The notes under the pieces were generated by a model. That model made no database searches. It was given only the letters and a program-made list of their open reading frames with translations, and was not told the origin of the DNA. Positions 10,810 through 22,738 of a stretch of DNA of 64,000 bases are shown here, one piece after another (position 1 is the stretch's first letter; each line of letters opens with the position of its first letter). The stretch is from Hofstenia miamia. Taxonomy: Eukaryota; Xenacoelomorpha; Acoela; Hofsteniidae. The stretch covers positions 795,565 through 859,564 of the forward strand of contig CABFPE010000096.1 in assembly GCA_900660155.1 (NCBI GenBank), read 5' to 3'. Made by a program: the position numbers and the translations under genes.

Positions 10810-13429
10810 TGTGCATTAGCCTAGAATTTTGAAATATATATTATTGGTTAAATATCTGCAAATACTATATTCAAAACTCAAAAATGAATTCTTTGGTCTT
10901 AGTTTAGATTCTCTGACTTCGAGAAATCATATTATACAGTAATATTCCATTATTTAGTTCGCTGTATTCATTTTTTGGCAGAAACACTTCTAGAACACCA
11001 TTTCTGCAACTATTTCAAAGGAAACATGTAAAATGTACATGCTTTATATTTTAGGATTTAAATGCAAATAAATTCCAATGTGTCATATATTTCACTGAAT
11101 ATTTCGGATTTTCTTCATAGAAATTAATTCCACATTACAAATTTATTGTGAATTATGTTTTGAATCCATTCTTACAGATTTATTATTAAAATTTTCATAT
11201 AGGTTATGTTAATAAATTAATGTTCTTTTTTCGATTTTTCAATGTAAATGTAAGTATTTAATATTGAAATAACTGAAAATTATTGGCTTTGACAATTTTA
11301 AGTAAGATATTTACTAATAACCAAGGCATTGAAAGAAAATTATTTGCTTGCTACATGTAATTAGAGAACATCAGTTATATCGATCAAGATTAGGTTGTAG
11401 ACGAGAAATACATGGAGATGATAGAATATATTAAGGTTTAAACAATAATCTTAAGTTTCATGGCATTTTTTTGAACATAAGTTTCGTCAATTTATCACGC
11501 TGAAGAACAATATATTCTCTTGGATAATAACAAAATTTGAGTTGTCTTATTTACTTGAAAACACTTCTGTAGTTATCGTTATCGATATGCTGTAAATTTT
11601 CTTTGACTAAATTGAATAGTTCACCCTCATAATGAAGAGTTCGGCAGTCAGCCAAAAACACTTAATTTTTTGTTTCTAGGAATAATGAATTTACAACCTA
11701 AGTTACAAGACTCACTCAAATGTTTGACGGCTGACTTTAAGAGGTACAACGAAATGCGCAAAGAGTTGTTGTTAATTTTGGAAGGACAAAAAATATCGAA
11801 TTTCAAATTTCAAAGATCATAAACGACTATAGCAGATTGAGTAAAAAGCATTCTTAATAAATTGCGGCTAATGAATAGAGAGATTTTAGCAAATGAGAAG
11901 AGCGCAATACTGAGTTCGAATTGTGATACAAGTTAAAATATCATGCAACTACACATAGATTATTAAAGCATAAGTAAGACACTATTGGAAGCCATTAATA
12001 TCATAACCCTACTAGTATCGGGATTTTGAGGTATTTAGAATAACTCTAGGTAGAGTTATACATTCAATTTCCTATGAAATTTTTCCACGTCTGCAAACAT
12101 ATTTCAGGATGCCAAAAATTTTAAAAATAGCTTTATAAAAGCAACAAATAACCTCATGGACATCGTGTTAAATTATGCTATTGTAATGAAAAAATTCTAT
12201 TTTATTTCATTCATCCAAATGCATGTGATTTTAGATAACCCTAATGAATATGCATGAAGCATAAAATTAAACATTGCAAAAACCACTTTCTTAATGTTAG
12301 GGTTGATGCAGCAAAGGACTTCCAATCTTTCAAAAAATCCAAAAATTGCATACTTGCGAGTCATTGAGCATTCCTATTAAACCATTATCACATAGAAAGT
12401 TAAGAAATTGAAACTTATTCGAACAGTAGTTGATTAAAAACAACTTTATTAAATATTTACGATTATTAATTAAAGAATTATATTAAGCAATTCATGAAAG
12501 TTAATGTTTTATGTGCTAACAGTAATTATATGAATAAAAATATTGCTTTAGTAAAAAAGAAAGTATACCGATGATATAGTTTGTTGTGGATTAATTTACT
12601 TTTGTCCAAATTTATAGGAAACTCCCGATATTACTGACTATTAACCAATTAAATGTTAGCACATTGCAAAAAACTTAATGAAGCAAATCAATGGGTAATT
12701 AAATACTTCGGTTTTACTAATTATATGAAGAATCCTTTTCATGCCTCTATTAAATAACCATAAAAGCTATTAAGAGCTGTCAAAATACCAAATTAAAAGC
12801 ATAATAATCCTTAAGATGTCTTCAGTATTACATATATATGGTGCCAGACAGGCATACAATTAAATACGCACTATTTTTAATATAGCCTCTTTCTATTATT
12901 ATCACTTTCTAAATTGGAGTATTAGCTTAGGTTAAAGGCCTAAGCGTAAGCTTTGATAAAATGAATATGACCGGAAAAATAAACTTTACACATTTTGCTA
13001 AAGCATTGCAAATAATCTGAAATAAGTATTTTGGACCAAAAAAGGCATCTTTAGACATGTCGGAACTAGTCAATAGACCATATTTTTACATATTTCGTCA
13101 TAATGAAAAACATCAAACATTTTATCAAATATTCGCATATATACGCAACAATAACATTGATTAAACTATTGGTTCTTAGCTAAGTCGTCAATAAGAAGAA
13201 AATCATTCCCCTTATTCTTAATACCCTGGCCTCTTTTGACATGATGGGGAACATGGGTCAAATGTGTAATATATATATTGGGAAACCTTTCAGAGAAATC
13301 AAGCATTGGATAAATGGCTTAGGTGGTGATTGAGTGTTGATACAAAACGTGAACGATGTATTTAACAATGGTTATTTGCAAACTAGCTTAGCAATGCTCA
13401 TTGGTTTGGAACCTGCTTTAACAGCCCAA
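10810..13429. other. Long AT-rich intergenic stretch
   Basis: No gene is recognised apart from one short candidate exon at 11679-11822. The stretch is strongly AT-rich with many A/T homopolymer runs. No paired transposon ends were found. Confidence 0.5.
11685..11822 (+). other. Short open segment, candidate coding exon
   Basis: A 45-codon frame starts at ATG 11685 and stops at 11820-11822. It follows a good splice-acceptor-like sequence (TTTTTTGTTTCTAG ending at 11679). The translation is rich in Leu, Lys, Glu and Arg (LKCLTADFKRYNEMRKELLL) and looks like an amphipathic helix, unlike the Phe/Ile/Asn/Tyr-rich noise around it. I do not recognise a family. It may be a small exon, a worn transposon frame, or chance. 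Confidence 0.25.
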
Positions 13430-13714
13430 GTTTGTCTATCAGAAAAAAGTCTCTGCTGCAAGCATTGAGATTGCAGATAAATTTTCTGCAGTTTTAGTGA
13501 AGTATCCAGGTCCTAAACACAAATGTGATGTCATCAAAACTGGATCACATGGCTATGATGTTATTCGGGGCAACCAATGTGAATTCCTGTATTGCCCCAT
13601 TACATCTGTGGAAGTTGAAAGACTCTTTTCAAAGTAAAGAATGAGTTGAGAGATAAGCCAAACATTCGAATTGACAATCTTATGTCTACATTGTTTATTA
13701 ATACGCTTCATTAG
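13430..13714 (+). pseudogene. hAT transposase C-terminal fragment
   Basis: A frame at about 13470-13638 reads DKFSAVLVKYPGPKHKCDV and, later, YCPITSVEVERLFSK. A neighbouring frame continues with NELRDKPNIRIDNLMSTLFINTLH to a stop near 13714. The P-x-(S/T)-S-x-E-x-E-R-x-F-S block followed by an 'R-x-x-N-L-x-x-L' helix is the hAT dimerisation domain at the end of the transposase. A frameshift and stop just after RLFSK disable it, and the DNA-binding and catalytic parts are missing. The IEIADKFSAVLVKYPGPKH stretch recalls CGGBP1-like hAT derivatives, but this is only an impression. Confidence 0.6.
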
Positions 13715-14589
13715 TAAATTACAATTGTTTTGGTCAAATATTTAGATCACATTTTCATGATCCTTAAGAACATATCAATCGCATATTTTGACTCCTTTCA
13801 GCACATATTTTTCCGGTCCTTAATAATAAATCATAAAAATATACTAAACCAAAATTTCGAACTCACTCGTAAATTCAAAAAAAAATATAAAAATTTGATT
13901 TCAATGTAATTTCTTATTATGATCTCAGAATAAATTCTCAAAGGTGTCTAATAAGTTTTAGCACACATGTGCAGCTTATTAATGATAATCATGTTTACAT
14001 CAAACAATCAATTTGAATTTCATCATACATTAGCATTTCTCATACAATTTGGCAATCACAAAAAAATAAACTTAATTTGAATAGAAATTGCTCAACAGCT
14101 GACTCTACTTGATCTAAGTAAAGAATTCAATTCAAAGATTATCTATTTATTAAGAGAAAATTTTAGAGTTTAGAAAATATTTAAAATAGTGTTTCCAATT
14201 ACAAAGTAATCAAGGAACATGTGAAAATTATCTTAGAGTATTATTTGACAATGACTTAAATATTGAATATTTTGCTTCCCAAAATGAAATGTTGGAAAGA
14301 ATATTTCATGCATAACAATTAAATGCACTTATCGTCTGACAATTTAATTGCCAACGCATTTATTTCAAAATTTTTCTTTGCAAAGCTATAATCACATTTA
14401 CTTGAAGATATTCGATACTATGAACTGAATAATTATTGATATAAAATCTGAAAATATAAAGCTCTTCAAAAAATAAACATATTTTGTTTAATTAGCAAAG
14501 ATTATTTGGGATAGATAACAATTCAAATCATGGCTGAACTATTTTAAGGCCCCTTTAACTATATATATAAATGACTTCGCATGGTACGG
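13715..14589. other. Intergenic, no gene seen
   Basis: Very AT-rich with no recognisable frame, repeat ends or RNA gene. Confidence 0.5.
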
Positions 14590-15230
14590 TTGGTTTTCAT
14601 AGAGTGTCTAGCAAATAACATTCAACAGATAGCATTCATGTTAAATATGTAATATTTACATTGAGAACAGCTAAAAAACGCTCCAGTGATGTAAAACTTT
14701 TATGGAATATTATATGGTGGTGGTTATCTCGTGTTCTTATACTATCAGGAGATGCAGAAATAAACCCTGGTGCTCAGTGCAATAAATCACAAGCAATTAT
14801 GAATGCATCTAAGGGTGGTTCCATGTGCACCCCCTGTTGGAAAAATGTCGCAAAGCAAATATCTGCCTCCTCTGATGAAAACGAGGTAACAAATTTCACA
14901 ATTGGTGATATTAAGAGACTTATCCGGTAAAAAGTTGAGGAAGCAGTTGCTTGCCTTTGAACTGAGATAGATAAACTGATTGAAGAAAATACCAGGCTTG
15001 CTAAAAGATTAGAGAAAAGTGAAGATTGCTTTAAAGAATCTGTTCATTCATTTGCAGCAATAGAAAAGCAATTTTCATCTAGCATGAAACTTATGCAAAA
15101 CAATCAAAGTGACACTGACAGGAAAAGACTTCATAACATTGTTATCAGAGGTCTTTCTGAATCTCAGGGTACAACATTACAAGCCCTGGTTGAACGTGTT
15201 CATGAGCCTGCTGTTGCTATGGGGAATCAT
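14590..15230 (+). mobile_element. LINE ORF1 fragment with a 2A-like peptide motif
   Basis: The open frame 14661-14930 begins with a hydrophobic, Trp-rich run (LLWNIIWWWLSRVLILSG) that leads into GDAEINPGA at codons 30-38. This is the 2A-like signature G-D-x-E-x-N-P-G-P with the last Pro replaced by Ala. A C-x2-C pair (MCTPCW) follows. After a stop near 14930 a charged coiled-coil stretch (EIDKLIEENTRLAKRLEKSEDCF, about 14965-15033) and NIVIRGLSESQG (15138-15173), the start of an RRM-like fold, come in the order of LINE ORF1 proteins. 2A-like sequences at the N-terminus of ORF1 are known from CR1/L2/Rex-type LINEs of marine invertebrates. The reading segments are interrupted and no reverse transcriptase follows, so this is a dead 5' fragment. 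Confidence 0.6.
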
Positions 15231-15554
15231 CAATGCTAGACAAACGCTGTGGAATATGAGCATTAGCTTGCTAATGTTTACGGCTAACAAAAAACAGTTT
15301 CTTAGTCAGCCTTAATAATGGCTGCATAGGGTTAGGCGGTGGGTCATCTATTTCTGCTTCTATGCCAAATACAGTTTCAAAAGTAACAGCAAATGAGTCC
15401 TGGACTCGGTCTTGGATGAAATGGAAAAGTTGGTCCGATCATGTACTAGTCCTGTCTCATGTTTTAATATTTCGTGGTTTTGTTAAATAAATATTTTCTT
15501 GATATCTTATTTTAAGAAATATTCATTTGTATCATATTTTACATTAATGTAGAG
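15231..15554. other. Intergenic, no gene seen
   Basis: No clear coding sequence. The first part may be further eroded LINE sequence. Confidence 0.4.
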
Positions 15555-16106
15555 CAGGGATCCACCATGATTAATCGTCATCAACGCGATTAGTCGAGAT
15601 TAATCGGATATATTAATCTATTGTGATGGTCAAGTAGATTAGATTAATCGTAAACAGAGTGCTCGATTAATCTAGATTATTTCAATTAAGTTGATGTTTA
15701 TGCATTCAGTTACTTGTTGTCATTTTCGGTTTAATCTTATCTATGGCCACTATTCTTGTCATATGTTTTGCAAAAGAAAACATTAACACTGGACATAGAA
15801 GAAGAGCGTTATGATTAGGCATCTAACATATAACATACTTAAGAAGCGTCGGATGTCGCCTAATTCTATATATATATATATATATATATACAAATGGATT
15901 CTCGATTTTATCACGCCAACTTCTAATCATGTTGAGAGACTGTTCAGCNTAACAATAATAGTTGATATTTTCTATTTTGAATATCTTTCAATTGATATAT
16001 TGTATTTTGAATATTTTTAATCAGAAGTAGATTAATCGACGATTATTTGCGATTATTAATCGCCTGGCAGCAGCGATTACGATTAATCTATCGCACATCG
16101 AATCTG
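15555..16106 (+). mobile_element. hAT-type element with GATTAATCG subterminal repeats
   Basis: The left end begins CAGGGATCCACC and the right end, inverted, CAGATTCGATGTGCG. Both 100-bp flanks are crowded with GATTAATCG and near-variants (about five on the left, three or four on the right, in both senses since the word is nearly palindromic). Inside, on the plus strand near 15917-15948, TPTSNHVERLFS is a remnant of the hAT dimerisation domain. Clusters of short subterminal words that bind the transposase are usual in hAT elements. No 8-bp target duplication could be matched. A single N at 15949 splits the element. Confidence 0.5.
15867..15890. repeat. (TA)n microsatellite
   Basis: About 12 TA units inside the hAT-type element. 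Confidence 0.9.
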
Positions 16107-16179
16107 GTTATAAATTTAGAGTATTTGGCTTGCAAAGAGTCGATACAATGATAGAAAATGCTAAAAAATTGAATTTACA

Positions 16180-17783
16180 AAGCACAATGAAGAGGTTAAG
16201 TCTAACCGAGAATTTATTAAACGCTTAATTGATGCTGTATGTTTCTTGGTTAAGCAAGAATTGCCTTTTAGAGGCCATGATGAATCTGATCTCTCTTATA
16301 AAGGGAATTATGTCGAATTTTTGAATGCTTTAAGAGAATATGATACGGTTTTAAATTTGCATTTTTCTTCAAATTCTTTATTTAAGGGGACATCCCCCAT
16401 CATTTAACATGATTTAATTAAAGCCACGTCAACAGTTGTTTTAAACGAAATTAAAAAAGAAATAGAAAATTCAACTTTTTTTCATTGATGATGGATGAAA
16501 CAACTGATATAATATCAAAATCTCAACTTGCCATCGTACTGAGGTATATTTCGCTTAAAGATAAATGTGTCTACGAGCGATTCATTGGCTTTGAAGATAT
16601 CAGTAGTGATAGATCCGCAAATAGCCTATGCAAAAAAGTTGAAGAAATTGTAAGCGAATTCAATTTTTCTGAAAACTTTTTGGGACAAACCTATGATCGT
16701 GCATCCGTTATGAGTGGAGATCTCAACGGTCTTCAAAAAAAGTTTTGGTTATTTACCCCCATGCAATTTTTACACATTGTTATGCCCATGTTTTAAATTT
16801 GGTGCTACACCAGAGTCTGTGTAGTATTAAGGAATGTAGGATTTTCGTTCCAACTTTAAATGGCTTGAAATCATTTTTCTCCAAATATTCTAAAAGAACG
16901 TACCATCTGTGAGAGTACATGAAAAAAAAATAACCAAATGTGTCTCAAACAAGATGGGATTTTACCTCTCGTTTATGTAATACAGTACATTCATACAGAA
17001 ATTCATTAATCTCATTCTTTACAGACATAGTAGAAAATGGAGATGAATGGGATATGGACACTGTCCTGAAATGCAGAGGATATAGTGCGTTTTTTAAAGA
17101 TTCCGAAATACTTTTTTGCTTGAAATCCTATCAAGAATTTTCTGTTACACTGATGTTCTATATGACATTTTACAGACTAAATGCACAGATGATTTATACT
17201 GTAAGATCAAAATTACAGAAGGTCAAAATACCTTAAAAGAGGAAAGAAACAACGTTATATTGTTGAACTTTATTGAAAAAACACAGTGTGATGGAAGTAA
17301 TAGATCATCTTAGACATATCAACGTCGATTATATTTCGAAATATATGATAATATTGTAAACCATATAGAAGCTAGATTTTCTTCAATTGTAAAGCTAGAA
17401 TTTTTCAAGTTAATGGATTCAACAAACTTTGAATCTTTTGTAAGTAGCTGGCCTTCTAATTTAATTAATAACTTAAAAATTAATTATGGAAATTTATTTG
17501 ATTACACCAAACTCAGAAATGAGCTGACTGTGTTATACAGGTCTGAGGTCATTTATACCGAGCTTTTTCTGAAGTATTTAAACTAATTCAGATTATTCTA
17601 GTAATTCCTGCTACTACTGCATCTGTAGAACGTTCATTCTCTGCAATGAAAAGAATCAAATCATTTAGCAGAGCAACACAAAACCAAGAAAGACTTTCTA
17701 ATCTCAGTTTGCTTTTAATTGAGAAAGAAATATTGAAAAGATTGAGGCAGTCAGGTTCATTTTATGATGATGTAATAAAATAA
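16180..17783 (+). pseudogene. hAT transposase (DUF4371-type), decayed but nearly full length
   Basis: The parts occur in the order of a hAT transposase with a DUF4371 core. LVKQELPFRGHDES is at about 16247-16288. LMMDETTDIISKSQLAIVLRYI (about 16482-16548) carries the first catalytic Asp block. YERFIGFEDIS is near 16573-16605 and LGQTYDRASVMSG near 16680-16719, the second block. The C-terminal dimerisation domain, PATTASVERSFSAMKRIKSF, is at 17609-17668 and is followed by a helix that ends at the stop at 17781-17783. The 103-codon frame 16485-16796 is the longest intact piece. Several frameshifts and stops make it a pseudogene. Its terminal repeats were not identified with certainty. Confidence 0.75.
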
Positions 17784-17916
17784 TTTTTAAAAAACCAAAG
17801 ACAAATTGAACTAGTGTATAATTAAATTTTGTTCTTGACTTTTTGAAGTGCATTATTTTATGCAGTTCTATAGTTTCCGTTGAATAAAATTTTTTTATTG
17901 ATATAATACACCTCAC

Positions 17917-18190
17917 CAGAGTTGCAAGCTGTTGTAATTTTCAGAAGTCGGGCCAAACCGAACTCTTTCAGAAATGAAACCAAACCGAACCAAATCATTT
18001 ATTAATTTAAGTTAATAACGTGAACTTTTTCAAACCAAAAAAACTGCATAATAAGTAAATAGTGAAACGGAATTTAGAATAATATTCATAAACAAAAATT
18101 TGTAAATTTTGAATATTTGGTTCATCATTGACCTATTTTAATTTAAATACAATGATGAAACCAAACTGAACCGAGCCACTAGCAACTCTG
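17917..18190. mobile_element. hAT MITE with 8-bp target duplication
   Basis: The element starts CAGAGTTGC and ends GCAACTCTG, a perfect 9-bp terminal inverted repeat. It is flanked by CACCTCAC (17909-17916) and CACCGCAC (18191-18198), an 8-bp target duplication with one mismatch. It has no coding capacity. Two direct copies of a GAAACCAAAC(C/T)GAACC word lie near its ends. It lies 133 bp after the decayed hAT transposase. Confidence 0.75.
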
Positions 18191-18731
18191 CACCGCACAC
18201 TAGGCAATGTGGCCCACGCTCCGCCACTGGCGCTTTGAAAAGTTTTAGAGAAATTAAGCACAAACTGACGCAAGAGTAGATAAAGTACAAGAACCTAGGC
18301 GGTTTAAAGAGTCTAGCTTGGGGAAATACAGATGTAGTGAGAAAACCTCCTAAAAAATCATTCTACAAAAGTTCTTAGATGAAACTAATGTTGCAAATCC
18401 AGCATTTGATGAATGGTTCTAATCCCTGAACTAGTCTTGCTGCAGCAAAAATTTCAACAAACCATTGCAATAATCTAATTCCCTTATATTTGCGAGGCAA
18501 TGCGTACCAATACTATTGATATTAGACAAAAACCCATGATTCAGATTGATTCTACACTATGCCTACTTTTTGCAATTAGTAGTGCTAAGTATGCTTCCAT
18601 AAAATACGAGTAGTGTTTATAATCTGCATAATCTCATTGAAATTGCTGTGAGTAGAAGTTTTGTTTCTATTCACTAATTTTCGCATTTGAAAAATCAGAT
18701 GTAAATATATTATCAATTAGTGCTCGTAGTT

Positions 18732-19343
18732 CTACACCTTTTAAATATCAAATTCGCCAAATGAAAATTCAAATTCGCCAATTTAAAATTCAAATTCTCC
18801 AAATAAAAATTCAAATTCGCCAAATGAAAATTGAAAGCAGGATTATTAATTGGAGCTTGGTCAATAAAGAGAGTTCTGTAATATTATATTTGTGTTTAAT
18901 AAATTAAGATATACAATGCTTGATATTTTTGAAATTATTTTCAACTGTTTTGAGCATCATGTTTAAAAACATTTCAAATAGCATTTTACAAAATTTATAC
19001 ATCATGATGACTTCATGCACTCATAACAAAGATTTCAATATTCACTTTGCTGTACAATAATTGTTAAAAATCCTTGCGGTTCCATCTCATTTCAAATGAT
19101 CAATCAGTTACTTCTAAATTTTCTTATGTTAAAAACTGGAGACATTGATTGTGTTTTTGAAATTACCGAATTTATACAAACTGTGCATACAACTTATTTA
19201 TATATATATATATAATTTATGGGAAATTAATAATTCTGATTTGAATTTCCATTTTGCGAATTTGAATTTTCATTTGGCAAATTTGAATTTTTATTTACGA
19301 GTTTAACTTTTCATTTGGCGAATTTGACGTTTAAAAGGTTTAG
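18732..19343. mobile_element. Palindrome-ended MITE with tandem subterminal repeats
   Basis: Both ends carry three to four tandem units of a 21-bp pattern of the type AAATTCGCCAAATGAAAATTC. They lie in one sense at 18750-18840 and inverted at 19238-19330. Outside these, CTACACCTTTTAAA on the left pairs with CTAAACCTTTTAAA on the right. The 400-bp middle is AT-rich and non-coding with a short (TA)n run near 19200. The superfamily is not clear and no target duplication was matched. The same element appears again at 20444-21055 inside the second copy of the contig overlap. Confidence 0.6.
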
Positions 19344-19766
19344 TGTTAAAATTCAAATGCATTCCAGAAGTGTATTTTCTGATGATATTGTTATGGAGGT
19401 GTGCATTTTTAGGCCAACGACTTCTTTGAAATGATATCTTCTCAGAATACTGCGACTTTATTTCAGTTATGCTCTAGAATTATATTTTTGTTGAGGCTTT
19501 TGCTTTTCGACCGGTTTTATTTGTTCTTGTATATACATGTAACCCTATAAATGTAATGTTAAATAACATTTTACATGGACTATTCGATTTTTAATTAATG
19601 GCTTCTCTTCATTGATTTGATATTCTGAACCTCAGTGCAAGTATATTAACACTGCATTTTATATCAATTACTACTTTGAAGGAAAGTTTGCTAAAAATGC
19701 GTTCTTTCTGTCGATTCATAGCAAATGCATGAAATATTTGTAGCAACGTGCAATAATACCATAGAG

Positions 19767-19891
19767 CAGGGGCGTACCCAGGATTTTCTGACGGGGGGAC
19801 ATCATTGTTATTCCCTAAAGCGGGGTGAATGGACCCTAAAAATGCATTTCACGATCCTCGAATTTAAATTTTTCAATTTTTTACGAAAAAT
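19767..19891. mobile_element. Left part of the hAT MITE at 21479 (copy 1, cut by the contig join)
   Basis: The terminal word CAGGGGCGTACCCAGG and about 125 bp of the element are present, then the sequence stops at the single N. Confidence 0.6.
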
Positions 19892-19892
19892 N
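19892..19892. other. Single-N assembly join
   Basis: One N separates two near-identical 1.71-kb segments. Confidence 0.95.
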
Positions 19893-21603
19893 AGCAACTC
19901 TGCACCGCACACTAGGCAATGTGGCCCACGCTCCGCCACTGGCGCTTTGAAAAGTTTTAGAGAAATTAAGCACAAACTGACGCAAGAGTAGATAAAGTAC
20001 AAGAACCTAGGCGGTTTAAAGAGTCTAGCTTGGGGAAATACAGATGTAGTGAGAAAACCTCCTAAAAAATCATTCTACAAAAGTTCTTAGATGAAACTAA
20101 TGTTGCAAATCCAGCATTTGATGAATGGTTCTAATCCCTGAACTAGTCTTGCTGCAGCAAAAATTTCAACAAACCATTGCAATAATCTAATTCCCTTATA
20201 TTTGCGAGGCAATGCGTACCAATACTATTGATATTAGACAAAAACCCATGATTCAGATTGATTCTACACTATGCCTACTTTTTGCAATTAGTAGTGCTAA
20301 GTATGCTTCCATAAAATACGAGTAGTGTTTATAATCTGCATAATCTCATTGAAATTGCTGTGAGTAGAAGTTTTGTTTCTATTCACTAATTTTCGCATTT
20401 GAAAAATCAGATGTAAATATATTATCAATTAGTGCTCGTAGTTCTACACCTTTTAAATATCAAATTCGCCAAATGAAAATTCAAATTCGCCAATTTAAAA
20501 TTCAAATTCTCCAAATAAAAATTCAAATTCGCCAAATGAAAATTGAAAGCAGGATTATTAATTGGAGCTTGGTCAATAAAGAGAGTTCTGTAATATTATA
20601 TTTGTGTTTAATAAATTAAGATATACAATGCTTGATATTTTTGAAATTATTTTCAACTGTTTTGAGCATCATGTTTAAAAACATTTCAAATAGCATTTTA
20701 CAAAATTTATACATCATGATGACTTCATGCACTCATAACAAAGATTTCAATATTCACTTTGCTGTACAATAATTGTTAAAAATCCTTGCGGTTCCATCTC
20801 ATTTCAAATGATCAATCAGTTACTTCTAAATTTTCTTATGTTAAAAACTGGAGACATTGATTGTGTTTTTGAAATTACCGAATTTATACAAACTGTGCAT
20901 ACAACTTATTTATATATATATATATAATTTATGGGAAATTAATAATTCTGATTTGAATTTCCATTTTGCGAATTTGAATTTTCATTTGGCAAATTTGAAT
21001 TTTTATTTACGAGTTTAACTTTTCATTTGGCGAATTTGACGTTTAAAAGGTTTAGTGTTAAAATTCAAATGCATTCCAGAAGTGTATTTTCTGATGATAT
21101 TGTTATGGAGGTGTGCATTTTTAGGCCAACGACTTCTTTGAAATGATATCTTCTCAGAATACTGCGACTTTATTTCAGTTATGCTCTAGAATTATATTTT
21201 TGTTGAGGCTTTTGCTTTTCGACCGGTTTTATTTGTTCTTGTATATACATGTAACCCTATAAATGTAATGTTAAATAACATTTTACATGGACTATTCGAT
21301 TTTTAATTAATGGCTTCTCTTCATTGATTTGATATTCTGAACCTCAGTGCAAGTATATTAACACTGCATTTTATATCAATTACTACTTTGAAGGAAAGTT
21401 TGCTAAAAATGCGTTCTTTCTGTCGATTCATAGCAAATGCATGAAATATTTGTAGCAACGTGCAATAATACCATAGAGCAGGGGCGTACCCAGGATTTTC
21501 TGACGGGGGGACATCATTGTTATTCCCTAAAGCGGGGTGAATGGACCCTAAAAATGCATTTCACGATCCTCGATTTTAAATTTTTCAATTTTTTACGAAA
21601 AAT
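19893..21603. repeat. 1.71-kb direct repeat, copy 2 (probable contig overlap)
   Basis: Near-identical to 18181-19891. Copy 2 begins inside the hAT MITE (at its last 10 bases) and continues into unique sequence at 21604, as expected for the start of a second contig. Confidence 0.85.
20444..21055. mobile_element. Palindrome-ended MITE with tandem subterminal repeats (second copy)
   Basis: This is the same element as at 18732-19343, repeated because of the probable contig overlap. Confidence 0.6.
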
Positions 21604-21686
21604 TTTTTTATTTATCCAGTCAAAATTAAATTTGGAAACCTGACAGGGGGGACATTCCACCATGTCCCTCCCTGGGTACGCCACTG
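21479..21686. mobile_element. hAT-like MITE with CAGNGGCGTACCCAGG ends
   Basis: The left end CAGGGGCGTACCCAGG and the inverted right end CAGTGGCGTACCCAGG agree at 15 of 16 positions, and a G-rich tract (GGGGGGACA) lies inside each end. CAGTGGCG-type termini are common in hAT MITEs of invertebrates. The element is 208 bp and non-coding. The flanking octamers do not match, so the target duplication is lost or the ends are slightly misplaced. Confidence 0.65.
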
Positions 21687-22738
21687 TGAATGCTCTGAGA
21701 ATTTTTAAAAAAGTTTATTGCAAATCAGATTATTTATTTTTAAGAAATAGAATTAATTGCTCTTGTGAGCATTTCCCAGATCTGTTTACGGTCTTGGTAA
21801 ATTTTATGCAACGGCATTGATAAAAATGATAAAACGTGGCTTGTTGTCAGTTATAGACGTTGTGAGTAATGATAAGAGACAGTGCGTGCCTTGCAAGCTT
21901 GCAGTTGTACTTGTGGAATTTTTCAAACAATAACCAACACAACAGAAGAAGACTGTTGTTACACAACATAAACAACACAACAGAATCATAAATGTATTCG
22001 TAAGATCCAAAAAATAGAGGTTCAAGAATACCAAATGCTTAGAAAGGCATATTACATCTAATTCGAGTACTGCGGGACTGAGGCCAAAAATATAACACGG
22101 CAATGGACCTGGACGAATTTCATTTAATATTTGCCTTATTGTATTATATTTGCAAATTTATAATGCTCAGTATGTATCTATAATATCTTAATTCAGTACT
22201 CAAATTAATTAATCACTAATTTTACCACTTTTCATTTCATTACGAGACCCGACTGAGTGAATGTGCGGAACTGAGAGCGTAGGGTTTAATTACATTAAGC
22301 AAACATGGTCATTATGATTTGCATTTAAAATGCATTTGATTTGATCATTAAGCTGTTGCATTGCATAGATATGTAAGAGTTCCGGCCTGGCTGAGATATT
22401 CACTTTCAAACGGGTTTGAAGATAATTTTTTCCTAAATATTTAAAAGTAGTTCGTATTTAGCCCTAAGTGAAATTCACGTGCATATAAATAATACATTAA
22501 CTTAAACTTTATTTAAAATATAATTATTAAATTACAAATCAAACTGCTTTTTTACGTTTGATTAGTCATTTCCAAATTCTGTTCATTACTCCGTGATAAA
22601 TTTGACAAATAGACGTGAATCTTCGATGAGATTAAATTAACTATTTTAGAGAAATCGTTTTTATGAGGCAAATGTTCAGAGATACCTGTGCTATCAAAAC
22701 GTAATTTTTCTTCATGAGGACTGACGATCAACTACGTG
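21687..22738. other. Intergenic, no gene seen
   Basis: AT-rich. The open frames here are short and have no recognisable domain. Confidence 0.5.

Larger units (their letters stand above)
18181..19891. repeat. 1.71-kb direct repeat, copy 1 (probable contig overlap)
   Basis: This segment matches 19893-21603 base for base at an offset of 1712, with one difference noticed (near 19862). The only thing between the two copies is a single N at 19892. Such near-identity, with much older elements inside, points to two overlapping contig ends that were joined without merging, not to a real duplication. Confidence 0.85.

Noticed and set aside
18750-19330. Spaced repeats considered as a CRISPR-like array.
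   Set aside because: The units are tandem without unique spacers, inverted at the two ends and in an animal genome; a MITE explains them.
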